Shown here in pieces: positions 34,901 to 42,008 of a stretch of 63,910 bases of DNA. The position numbers and the translations under genes are program-made. This DNA is from Gammaproteobacteria bacterium (GTDB lineage: Bacteria; Pseudomonadota; Gammaproteobacteria; SZUA-152). Position 1 is the stretch's first letter; every line of letters begins with the position of its first letter. The notes beneath the pieces were generated by a model that saw only the letters and a program-made list of their open reading frames with translations, made no database searches and was not told the DNA's origin. The DNA is taken from positions 1 to 63,910 of the forward strand of contig JAKIUN010000013.1 in the NCBI GenBank assembly GCA_021647505.1. The letters are read 5' to 3'.

Positions 34901-37874
34901 ACCTCCCCAACACGACAATCAATCCCAGCAACAGGAGAGACCAAGGGCCTGAGGAACCCGCATCGGGAACCTCGTCCAGAGAAACAGGGGTGGTAACAAC
35001 GACCTTGAAGGTGGTCGTCACATCACCGCCATCACCGTTGCAACTGAGGGTATAAGTGCTATCACGAACAGGGCGGACAGCCTGGCTGCCGCTAGTTCCT
35101 TGGCTACCACTCCAGTCACCCGTAGCGGTACACCTATCGACATTGTTGCTGGACCAACTGAGGGTTGTGCTGCTACCGACAGTAATAGTAGCGGGAGAGG
35201 CGCTGAGATTAACAATTGGCGCAGATGATGCGGCGACAGTCACGTCGAAAGAAGCACTGGTACTACCGCCACTACCGGTACAACTGAGGGTATAAGTACT
35301 ACTGCTGGCGGGGCTGACGGCCAGGTTACCACTGGTATCTTTGCTACCACTCCAGGCGCCACTGGCGGTGCAGCTCTCGGCGTTGGCGCTGAACCAACTG
35401 AGGGTCGTGCTATTGCCAGCAACGATGCTGGCGGGGGTGGCGTTGAGGTTAACAGTCGGCGCAGAGCCAGCATTGCTCAGGGAAACCAGCACCGAGCGTA
35501 CCGTATCGCCATTGGTTCCGCTACAACTCAGCGTATAGACGGCAGCAGCATTGATCGCACCGGTGTTGAAGGTTCCGGACAGGGCCTTGTCACCCGACCA
35601 GGCGCCGCTTGCCACACAGCTATTTGCCCCAGTTACTTGCCACGTAAGTGTCACCGGTTCACCAGCCTGTACACTGACCCGGTCAGCAGTAAAATTAACA
35701 TCCGGCCGGGGATCCTGCGGATTCAGCAAGCGGGGGGAAACCGCAAACTGAGGGGATCCCGAATAAGCCGGACGGGCTGCGGAAGTTGCCAGACGTGTCC
35801 ATGCCAAATCTGAATTCGGGATCCCTGCATCCACCAGAGCGGCCAGAGCTGGTTGTGCATTGGCAGGATAACCGAAGGAGGAGGAGGCGTGTCCATACAT
35901 CTCCCCAGCGACATAACGGCGACCTTCTTTCTTGCTTAACCAAGCAGCCATTTCAATGCCACCGCAGGGCTGGTCGAGAAGACGACTGCCGTCGTTGTTT
36001 TCCCAGTTGGCGTAGGTTGCCTGGTAGACCTCTGACAAGCCCTGAAACCAGTTATCAGGATTGCCGCCCCATGCCGATGTATCTGGCCCGAGGTTATGGG
36101 TATAAACCGCGCCGAAGATCCAGCAATATTCATCATCCGCTGAAGTCATGCGCCCGATAGGGTATTTTGATTTCCATTCCAGGATCGGTAGAAAGTCAGT
36201 AAAACCCAACTCGACTAGATAACCCAGACTCCAGGTATAAAAATCATCCATCCAGGGCCTTGCCACATAATCCAATGACTCATAATTGTGTGCCACCCCC
36301 AGCTTGTTTGCCTCCGTATTATTAACATAAAACACCATCAACCGGTCACGATTGTTGCCCAGCTTTTCAGTAAAATAACGCTTCATCGGATGGGTATCTG
36401 GCAAGATATATGCTGCTTGACCCAGGGTGCGTAACGACCAAGCCTGTCCACGAACCTGTCCCTTCAGTATGCCTTTTTCCTCTTCACGAGTGGAATAACC
36501 CATGCTGGTGAAATTGTAGGTTGCCCAAAATAGCAGCTCCTCAAGATAGAAATGATCGCCGGTTAACAAATAGGGAAGGTAGGCGATAGAGGGCTGATGA
36601 GCATTATCCGGCGTGTATGGGTTTCTGCATGTCCATGTCTCCGGCCCCGTTCCCATTTCTGTACATGCGGCGGGCTTGTCGACGCCAACGGAATTATTTC
36701 CAAGCTTGGGGTGGTCATCGATGCTGACAGGGTAGTCTGTCGACTGGTCACGCGGGTGTGTGGAATAGGAGCCGCCGGCATCACCATTCGCCAATACGGC
36801 ACGGTAAGCGCGTACATCACCACTGATCAGATACAAAGCTGCCCAACGAGGCAGCGGCCCGATTGCAGGATCCCCTCCTGCCGCAGGCATATAAACCTGA
36901 AGATCAACATTGTCCATCGGGGAATAAACACTCTCGCCCACCTGCGCAAGGCTTGACTCACTCGCGCTCACGGCCGGATCATAGTGCGGAACTGCCTTGG
37001 TTCGCTGCAGATAGTCGGTGTCATGGCGAACATAAACGGCTTGCTCACGGCCCCACCAGAAGACCTTATGCCAGCGGGCGCGCCGATAGTGAGTAAGCAG
37101 GGTCAGGCTGTAGACTTCCGCTCCGCCGATAAGCACACGGGCATCATAGGTAAAATTGCTGGGATTAGGCACATAGATCCAGTTGTTCTCTACAATGGCA
37201 TCCACTCGCACACTCCCCAGCCCCTGGTAAGCACGCACATCGAAACGAGCCATCAAGTGAGGATGTATTGAGCCATCGCCAGCCGTGAAAGGGCGTTTGA
37301 GTGTAAACTCTGTCACCAGAGGGCCTTCGAGCCAGCGTCGACTGCTGTCGTCCGACAACGCATCTCGTGCCGATGCGGTATAAACAACCCCACCCAGAGT
37401 TAGCTCAATAACCGCGTCAAAACTGGTCGCCAACAAGTCTGTCGCGCTGACGGCCGATCCCTCCCCGGCAGAATTGGAGGTAACGAGCTCTGCCGCAAGA
37501 GACTGCCCAGCACCTAAGGCCGGCAACCAGGTCGTGATTACCGCATGACGCAACGATCCATCAGGATGAACAGCTTTATTATCCACCTGGGTCAGCAATG
37601 AATTACCACCCACATTCACCTTCACACTCAAACTCGCGGGAACGTCGCCTGGAGCGAACACCTGACCAAAAGTAACAGGTATATTCGTGCCTGCAAGGTT
37701 TGATTGATCAATAAAAGTGACATCGGGCTTTGCCTGCACAGCCCCGGCCCCCAAGGCTAACATCAGGGAAAGGATGCCCACATTCCTAACCGGAGGCCTG
37801 GAAGGTTTATCGGAAAAAAGACCGAAAAGCCTCCTTAAACCGCCCTCGTACATACCTAGTTTGGTATAACTCAT
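31983..37874 (-). CDS. Giant secreted protein: two PEP-CTERM-type units fused (lyase-like + LamG/FN3/kelch-like)
   Basis: A 1963-residue protein starting at ATG 37874 (AAGGAGGGG 8 nt upstream). Unit 1 has a signal peptide (residues 31-48, ending AVQA), a RIFT-barrel/exo-rhamnogalacturonan-lyase-like region (DVTFIDQSNLAGTNIPVTFG...HPDGSLRHAVI), a long toroid-like middle, three Ig-like repeats (TTLSWSS...C...GAWSGSK) and VPDAGSSGPWSLLLLGLIVV plus LGRLR at 969-994, a PEP-CTERM-like sorting signal. Unit 2 begins at Met998 with a second signal peptide (MGRRFTRILAQWVVVACAMT...SAQA), then a LamG domain, an FN3 domain, kelch-like repeats (VYDSRRERLVVWGGGHLNYD), three more Ig-like repeats and a terminal membrane segment with arginines. 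A sorting signal followed directly by a signal peptide indicates two genes joined by loss of a stop. It is probably exported and processed by XrtA. Confidence 0.85.
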   Translation of the reverse strand: MSYTKLGMYEGGLRRLFGLFSDKPSRPPVRNVGILSLMLALGAGAVQAKPDVTFIDQSNLAGTNIPVTFGQVFAPGDVPASLSVKVNVGGNSLLTQVDNKAVHPDGSLRHAVITTWLPALGAGQSLAAELVTSNSAGEGSAVSATDLLATSFDAVIELTLGGVVYTASARDALSDDSSRRWLEGPLVTEFTLKRPFTAGDGSIHPHLMARFDVRAYQGLGSVRVDAIVENNWIYVPNPSNFTYDARVLIGGAEVYSLTLLTHYRRARWHKVFWWGREQAVYVRHDTDYLQRTKAVPHYDPAVSASESSLAQVGESVYSPMDNVDLQVYMPAAGGDPAIGPLPRWAALYLISGDVRAYRAVLANGDAGGSYSTHPRDQSTDYPVSIDDHPKLGNNSVGVDKPAACTEMGTGPETWTCRNPYTPDNAHQPSIAYLPYLLTGDHFYLEELLFWATYNFTSMGYSTREEEKGILKGQVRGQAWSLRTLGQAAYILPDTHPMKRYFTEKLGNNRDRLMVFYVNNTEANKLGVAHNYESLDYVARPWMDDFYTWSLGYLVELGFTDFLPILEWKSKYPIGRMTSADDEYCWIFGAVYTHNLGPDTSAWGGNPDNWFQGLSEVYQATYANWENNDGSRLLDQPCGGIEMAAWLSKKEGRRYVAGEMYGHASSSFGYPANAQPALAALVDAGIPNSDLAWTRLATSAARPAYSGSPQFAVSPRLLNPQDPRPDVNFTADRVSVQAGEPVTLTWQVTGANSCVASGAWSGDKALSGTFNTGAINAAAVYTLSCSGTNGDTVRSVLVSLSNAGSAPTVNLNATPASIVAGNSTTLSWFSANAESCTASGAWSGSKDTSGNLAVSPASSSTYTLSCTGSGGSTSASFDVTVAASSAPIVNLSASPATITVGSSTTLSWSSNNVDRCTATGDWSGSQGTSGSQAVRPVRDSTYTLSCNGDGGDVTTTFKVVVTTPVSLDEVPDAGSSGPWSLLLLGLIVVLGRLRGISFMGRRFTRILAQWVVVACAMTALSAQAGTPGLVLHWDFDAVTGDRTFSDASGVGNEGTSRQPPVLKPGKLGQAMRFDDVSRDKVGLKVEGFFPSEELSLSVWVRSSDSNGGSTILSYRSSNRESTLLKLWGVHNLQILVNGTHVKDTAVTLGDDQWHHLVVNWARRNGALTIYKDGAEVYQAVDVNRTQAIPAEGWLNIGVDVQKWSTEWGAAYGGDMDDFRIYNRLLSQDEITWLASATPLNDSQSPAAPSNFQAVAVSPQESYLRWDAPADDNFVAGYRVYRGDVLAGTTGDTSFIDEGMTPGKSYNYTVVAFDGADNDSVASAVAAVQSPSSGSVLDILPPGHWYEIKNSSIWAQLGVKHDVMGSWSGGVYDSRRERLVVWGGGHLNYDGNELYAFDFESFSWAFVTQKTPKEQRVKSVDIYEDGLPSSRHTYNGLQYIPTIDRFFSSGGSVWGSGGCLGGTWLYDFAAVPAESGWQNIEDDRGGCAMTSAYDPVTGHIWYTSKGNMYEFDPLNLGAPWTKRRSNNVQSDMYMTTAIDPDRRKLVMLGGTKWGDKTPKTAIYDISNPEAVTGGIATTSGATEIEDSDAAGFEFDPVSDRFVAWKGGEQVYTLASDTLEWSRMAPAVTNLIAPSLPDENGTYGRFRYVPSKNLFVLVNDMKQNVFVYKLSGGAGSARPFPSLDLAASNTSVRAGETVTLTWNAKDADSCVAEGGWIGNKALASNETVGPLSENTNFTLTCSSDVGDAVRSVVVTVSASALSVNLSASSASIFVGESVTLNWSSSNVDDCTAGGAWSGSKEASGSQTVTPSDDSTYTLTCTGSGGSASASFDVTVMTASPPLISLSADPSQIVAGASTTLSWSSASVDSCTASGAWSGSKATSGSLTISPDSDSTYVINCSGDDGYVSSSLEVTVTGSDTAAGAWSWWTIGAMLMFLFARFTRSTGGVSCQWRRVGRGEYSILRGF
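32100..32860 (-). repeat. Three tandem Ig-like repeats, unit 2
   Basis: Three copies of about 80 codons encoding V-T-L-x-W-x-S...C-x-A-x-G-x-W-x-G-x-K...T-Y-T-L-T-C. Each has two cysteines that could form one disulfide. DNA similarity between copies, and to 34975-35700, is high enough to make this a recombination-prone region. Confidence 0.75.
34975..35700 (-). repeat. Three tandem Ig-like repeats, unit 1
   Basis: Same repeat type and copy number as in unit 2. The parallel order of catalytic or binding domain, three Ig repeats and C-terminal membrane segment in both units suggests the tail modules were shared by duplication. Confidence 0.75.
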
Positions 37875-37907
37875 TCTTGATACCCCTCCTTGAAAACATA
37901 ATCTATT

Positions 37908-37930
37908 CAGCAAGCTACTCTTGCTTGCTG
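37908..37930 (-). promoter_or_regulatory. Leader stem-loop before the giant gene
   Basis: CAGCAAGC, a 7-nt loop and GCTTGCTG form a perfect 8-bp stem ending 34 nt upstream of the start codon and just before the strong ribosome site. It could be a regulatory leader element or RNA-stability hairpin; no protein is encoded. Confidence 0.4.
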
Positions 37931-38293
37931 CACCTAGCAGTAATCATCGGCTCCGTAAAAAACCTCAGTGTGACTTCTCTCACGAAACTGATACTCTTCC
38001 CAGCTGCACAACAGAACCCGCTTCGCGTTCTGCGAATCCTATAGCATCCCCTTGTATAAGCTAAGTGCCGGAAGGAAAATGAATGAAATCCAAATAATGC
38101 GCCCAACTCAATGACGCAACATGAATCCCCCCATTGTCTCCCATACCATATCTATCTAGTAACCCGGTAAAAATACTGTCCATACCACGGGAGTTCCGCT
38201 ATACCTCCAACCATGTCAGCCCCCCCCCTAGGGAATAAGTACAAATCTGTAGAGGCCCGCAAAACCATGGATGACAAAGCAGGAAATAAAGAA

Positions 38294-38399
38294 TTCCGCA
38301 GCAAGCTGAAAGGGTCTTAAGCGAAGGCCAGTGTCCAGAGTTTTAACCTCTGGATTCTGGCCTTCTCCAGAATGACGGTATTCGCAACGAGCTGCGGAA
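38294..38399. repeat. Nested palindrome
   Basis: Outer arms TTCCGCAGC (38294-38302) and GCTGCGGAA (38391-38399) enclose an inner hairpin: GAAGGCCAG-tg-TCCAGAG (38323-38340), loop TTTTAAC, CTCTGGA-tt-CTGGCCTTC (38348-38365). The inner stem has 16 perfect pairs broken by one 2x2 mismatch. It resembles attC-like or REP-type foldable DNA but has no recognisable integrase core sites. Confidence 0.55.
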
Positions 38400-38916
38400 A
38401 ATTGAACCTATAGAGATTAAATTCAAGGCCATGATAGCCAAAAACCATCGCCCGAGATGGTATGCTAGGCATTTTCAGCGCCAACACAAGGTGCTAGCCC
38501 TTAAGCCTTGCTTCATACAGACCTGCTGAAAATAAACAAACCCCACCGGCACGAACAGCAAAGGCTGCTGGCAGGACAACGCTACCGTTAAGCCAGCCAG
38601 AAACAAGAATGATTCTACCGCCTAGGTGCATGGGATTTCTAGCAACAAGCAGTAAAAGATTTGTATCATCCTGCGGTTCGGTATGCCAAGACTGGGCACC
38701 ATATTGAGGGGAGAATATTTGACAACCACCCGAAAACTCTGTATAGCCAAAGCTCCGGCAACTGGATTCGTATAGATACGCCTTTAGATTCTACGACTAA
38801 GCAATCAGGATCAGTAAAACCTGCTCTTTCTGACGATGACAAGCGGGCTTCCCATCTGCGTGACTTGAAAATGTCTGGCAGCAAACCCTTAAAATATGGG
38901 GCCAGTTGAGCGTCTG

Positions 38917-39084
38917 GGGCGTGCTCTCAATATGATGTAATAAGGTTTAGCGGCTAAAAACATGCTTATTTCAACAAATTTAGGCATACCCACAATTTAC
39001 AGGCTCAAACGTGATATACATTGAAAAATCGGTATTTTATAGCATTTTATCGCAAAGCGGGCGCATCATATTGAGAGCGCGCCC
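38917..39084. mobile_element. MITE-like element with 21-bp terminal inverted repeats
   Basis: GGGCGTGCTCTCAATATG at 38917 is matched in inverse orientation by the right end (CATATTGAGAGCGCGCCC, ending 39084); over 21 bp there is one mismatch. The 168-bp interior has no ORF. Terminal inverted repeats of this quality around a short non-coding AT-rich core are typical of non-autonomous transposable elements. No clear target duplication is visible. Confidence 0.55.
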
Positions 39085-39304
39085 AGTGGCTGGCTGGACA
39101 TTGTGTTCCCTGACACGAAAAACCGTGGAAGATGTACGCTGATATCTACGGCATTTACGAAAATACCGACTCACAATGACAACGCCCTAATCCACCTTGC
39201 TATTCAAAAAGTTACCAAAAAAACTTATTGAGCCAAACCATGAGTGAACCAGCCCCTCACAATCTACCCATTGACAAGGCAGAAATAATATAGCCCGGAT
39301 AGTC

Positions 39305-39643
39305 ATGGCAGGTGTAATTCTTGCGATCCTAATAATCACTCTGGAACTGCGATCTTGGAAGGGTCAAGCAGCACCGGCAGTACGCCGAAATCTAGCAAAG
39401 GAAGCATCACTCGATTCTATCGGCCCCTTTTCATTGGTAAAAATCAGCTTCAAACTTGTCACATTATCGCTCTTTATTTTCATTCTTCAAGAAGGCTTTT
39501 TGGCTCAACTTGATACCTTTTCAAGATCAGAAAATCCGACGAGAAATATCTCTGTATTTCTCTCAATTTGGTGCCTCACCATTACCAGCATCATCCTGAT
39601 CAGCTTTAATAAACATACCCGTCCCAAGGGGCGGGGTATTTAG
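39305..39643 (+). CDS. Possible small membrane protein, unrecognised
   Basis: A 112-codon ORF from ATG 39305 with three hydrophobic stretches (VILAILIITLEL, KLVTLSLFIFILQEGFL and ISVFLSIWCLTITSIILI). No ribosome site or family match is evident. The plus orientation is opposite to all neighbours. It is followed by hairpins at 39616-39721 that could end its transcript. Confidence 0.3.
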   Translation: MAGVILAILIITLELRSWKGQAAPAVRRNLAKEASLDSIGPFSLVKISFKLVTLSLFIFILQEGFLAQLDTFSRSENPTRNISVFLSIWCLTITSIILISFNKHTRPKGRGI

Positions 39644-39721
39644 AAGCATTGACTCGCTTCGCATTGTCAACGTTCGTTCGCCGCAAGCGGCGGGGAATAG
39701 AACCCCAATTTAAGTGGGGTT
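39616..39721 (+). terminator. Cluster of three hairpins
   Basis: ACCCGTCCC-AA-GGGGCGGGGT (39617-39637), CGCCGC-AA-GCGGCG (39679-39692) and AACCCCA-ATTTAAG-TGGGGTT (39701-39721) follow each other within 105 bp. The last resembles a terminator in either direction. They lie downstream of the methyltransferase gene (minus strand) and of ORF 39305-39643. Confidence 0.45.
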
Positions 39722-39842
39722 TGTCATTATACATAACAGCTCAACGCAAAATAGCCAGAGTTTTTCACTATTCACCACGAAGCCCACGAAAAGGATATTT
39801 AAGCTAGGGCACCTTTACTTAGAATGACAAGTGATCCCTTAC

Positions 39843-40613
39843 TTATTCTAACTCTGCCCCATGTGACGCCCGGATAGAATCATACTCCAGCAGAGCAAGC
39901 ATCCAGGCCTCGCGACGGGGGACACGCTTCTCCAGACGCCAAATTATACGCCGCACAATAAAACCAATAAGGTTTTCCCTTTGAATGCCGGGCTCCTGCC
40001 GGCATTTTGTGCATTTCCAGTACAGCGTGCTCCAGGAATTCCCCAGCTTATTGGCAATACTATAAAGCCGATCAGGAGCATACCCCGGCTGCGAGCCCAC
40101 CAGATCAAAAGTCTCTGTCCTCCAGCCGGGGAATAGGGATAACAAGCGCTGTTTGTCAAAGTAGTATAAATGTTCCATGCTATGACCAATAAAACCACAC
40201 TGTGTACATTTATAATTCTCATTCCAAACCCGCTGGCAATATGGCACAGAAACAAATACCCACTGCCGTGCAACGCGGGCAAGCTCCTGCACACCCTTTT
40301 TCAATACAGATTCCGGCAAATGCTCCAGCACCTGCGCGCACAAAACCATGTCGAAACTATTATCTGGGAAAGGCAAGTCTTCAATGCTGGCATAGGACAA
40401 CTTAAGGTCATGCTCAGATTGTATTTTTTTATTCACTGAGCGAAGCAGGTCGATGCCATAGACATCGTAACGTTCAGCCAACAACCGACTCATACGCATA
40501 TCATTGAAGCCGATTTCAAGTACCGTACCAGCTTCAGGCAGGAGATCGAAAGTCTCCTTGAAGCGATCACGCTCCATACTAAAATTATCGTCCTGCGCCA
40601 TTTCCTTAGTCAT
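39843..40613 (-). CDS. SAM-dependent class I methyltransferase with CxxC pairs
   Basis: A 256-residue Methyltransf_11-type enzyme: motif I VLEIGFNDMRMSRLLAERYDVYGIDLL, then FDMVLCAQVLEHLPE. Two CxxC pairs (NYKCTQCGFIGHSMEH and YWKCTKCRQE) may form a zinc knuckle, unusual for a sugar methyltransferase. It lies in the exopolysaccharide block and probably methylates a sugar or lipid-linked intermediate. ATG 40613 is used; TTG 40619 and ATG 40601 are alternatives. The gene is visibly more AT-rich than the housekeeping genes. Confidence 0.8.
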   Translation of the reverse strand: MTKEMAQDDNFSMERDRFKETFDLLPEAGTVLEIGFNDMRMSRLLAERYDVYGIDLLRSVNKKIQSEHDLKLSYASIEDLPFPDNSFDMVLCAQVLEHLPESVLKKGVQELARVARQWVFVSVPYCQRVWNENYKCTQCGFIGHSMEHLYYFDKQRLLSLFPGWRTETFDLVGSQPGYAPDRLYSIANKLGNSWSTLYWKCTKCRQEPGIQRENLIGFIVRRIIWRLEKRVPRREAWMLALLEYDSIRASHGAELE

Positions 40614-40783
40614 AAACAATCCATATCAATTTCTACCAGGGCAAAAATATACCAACCCACTTTACCATGCAATCCTTTAACTCAAGTGGTGCCGATAAAC
40701 TTCCCCGCGCAAGCTATGGAGTATTTAACGGAATTCACCTGTCACCACCATGTTTCCAGAGAAAATCTCTCTTGCCGATGAAA

Positions 40784-41803
40784 TTACGTTCTGTGAAACA
40801 TCTTCAGTACGCTAGCCAACACAGTCGATAAAAATAGCCTATAATTCTCTGGATGGAGTGGTGCCATGCTGCAAGCAATCAGTGATGAGCGTAAAGCTTT
40901 GCTCCATTTTTCAATTCCACGTTGAAACCATACGTCTTTCTTCAAATCACTCAAAATACGCTGATTGATACTGGACTTGTAGCCGGAAAATTGCGTTTTC
41001 TTTCTGAGATCAAGAAGCATTTTATAGTCCCAAAAATACGAGGAATCGGCAGTTGATGTCAAACTTCCGCTACGCTGTCTGTAACGGGCAATAACTTTCG
41101 GAAGAAAGAGATAATCTGTATAAGCAGCCAACCTTAACCACAAGTGGTTATCTTCTGCCTGCTTAAAGCATGGATCAAAACCTCCAACCAGATCAAAAAC
41201 AGACTTCTTGACAAAAACTGTCCCAGTCCATGCCGGCATTGTTTTCAAAAATGTAACAACAGGGCGCTTTAGAACGACAGGTTTTCCTTTATCAAAGGCC
41301 TTCTTCAGGCATTGACGTGGACGCTCACGACTCGCAAAAAAACCCTCATTCTCTACCTCTCCGTCATCCCAAAAAAGCACATGGTCTGCACCAATCCATT
41401 CCGCATCAGGATGCCGAATAACTAACGTCCATCTATCCTGTAATGCGGTTGGCAACCACTCATCATCAGCGTCAAGAAATGCTACCCAAGTACCTATGGC
41501 ATTTTCCACGCCAAAATTTCTTGCTGACGCAACACCACCAGCCTTTTCCCTGTGTAAAACTCTCACACGGTCATCCAGCAATGAAATCTCTTGTAAAACC
41601 GACTGAGTATTTGGATCCTCACTGCCATCATCGATTATCAGCAGTTCAAATTCGGGTAAGCCGCTTGCCTCTTGCTCAAGGACAGACTTGACACTTCTTG
41701 TTAAATACCCTCCATCATTATGGCATGGAATAATAATGCTAATATCGGGCAAGTAAGATCTATTGGCTTCTACCTCCGTTCCCACTTTTAATTGGCTCCT
41801 CAT
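40784..41803 (-). CDS. Glycosyltransferase family 2 protein
   Basis: A 339-residue GT-A enzyme: ISIIIPCHNDGGYLTRSVKSVL, LLIIDDGSED, ARNFGVENAIGTWVAFLDADDEWLP (DxD), and acceptor-side GGFDPCFKQAEDNHLWLRLA. It adds one sugar during repeat-unit assembly. It is isolated by gaps of 170 and 205 bp, has a weak ribosome site and AT-rich composition, all fitting a recent addition to the locus. Confidence 0.88.
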   Translation of the reverse strand: MRSQLKVGTEVEANRSYLPDISIIIPCHNDGGYLTRSVKSVLEQEASGLPEFELLIIDDGSEDPNTQSVLQEISLLDDRVRVLHREKAGGVASARNFGVENAIGTWVAFLDADDEWLPTALQDRWTLVIRHPDAEWIGADHVLFWDDGEVENEGFFASRERPRQCLKKAFDKGKPVVLKRPVVTFLKTMPAWTGTVFVKKSVFDLVGGFDPCFKQAEDNHLWLRLAAYTDYLFLPKVIARYRQRSGSLTSTADSSYFWDYKMLLDLRKKTQFSGYKSSINQRILSDLKKDVWFQRGIEKWSKALRSSLIACSMAPLHPENYRLFLSTVLASVLKMFHRT

Positions 41804-42008
41804 CTAACTCGCCGACCACCCGTCAAAGCCGATGGCATTAACCTTAACAATAGACAATAACCCTAGTATTTTATCGTTAATTTTCTGTATTTTATACTTT
41901 TTTACGACTCAATAAAACTGGGCGTTATTTTGTGCGTGCTCCTTACTCACCGCAAAAGTGGTAAAAAACCTATCCATTTGCCCCCTAAAAAACCACTTTT
42001 AAAAAAAA

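Larger units (their letters stand above)
37931..39842. other. Gene-poor stretch with inverted repeats
   Basis: About 1.9 kb without a convincing gene. It contains a nested palindrome (38294-38399), a 168-bp MITE-like element (38917-39084), three closely spaced hairpins (39616-39721) and two weak ORFs: TTG 38661-38909 plus strand (YHPAVRYAKTGHHIEGRIF..., no proper start) and 39305-39643. The sequence is visibly more AT-rich than the flanks and may be the worn remains of inserted elements. The promoter of the giant minus-strand gene must lie in its left part. Confidence 0.5.

Noticed and set aside
37874-37913. Longer start for the giant protein (MLNRLCFQGG...)
   Set aside because: The added residues overlap the leader hairpin and the ideal Shine-Dalgarno, which belongs to ATG 37874.
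37931-38200. Sigma54-type promoter for the PEP-CTERM-like gene
   Set aside because: Some PEP-CTERM genes are reported to use sigma54-type promoters, so I looked for TGGCAC-N5-TTGC; only a partial GGCAC without a matching TGC was found.
38661-38909. Plus-strand ORF YHPAVRYAKTGHHIEGRIF...
   Set aside because: Only a TTG start with no ribosome site and an in-frame stop a few codons upstream; no family recognised, so it is mentioned within the gap but not called as a gene.
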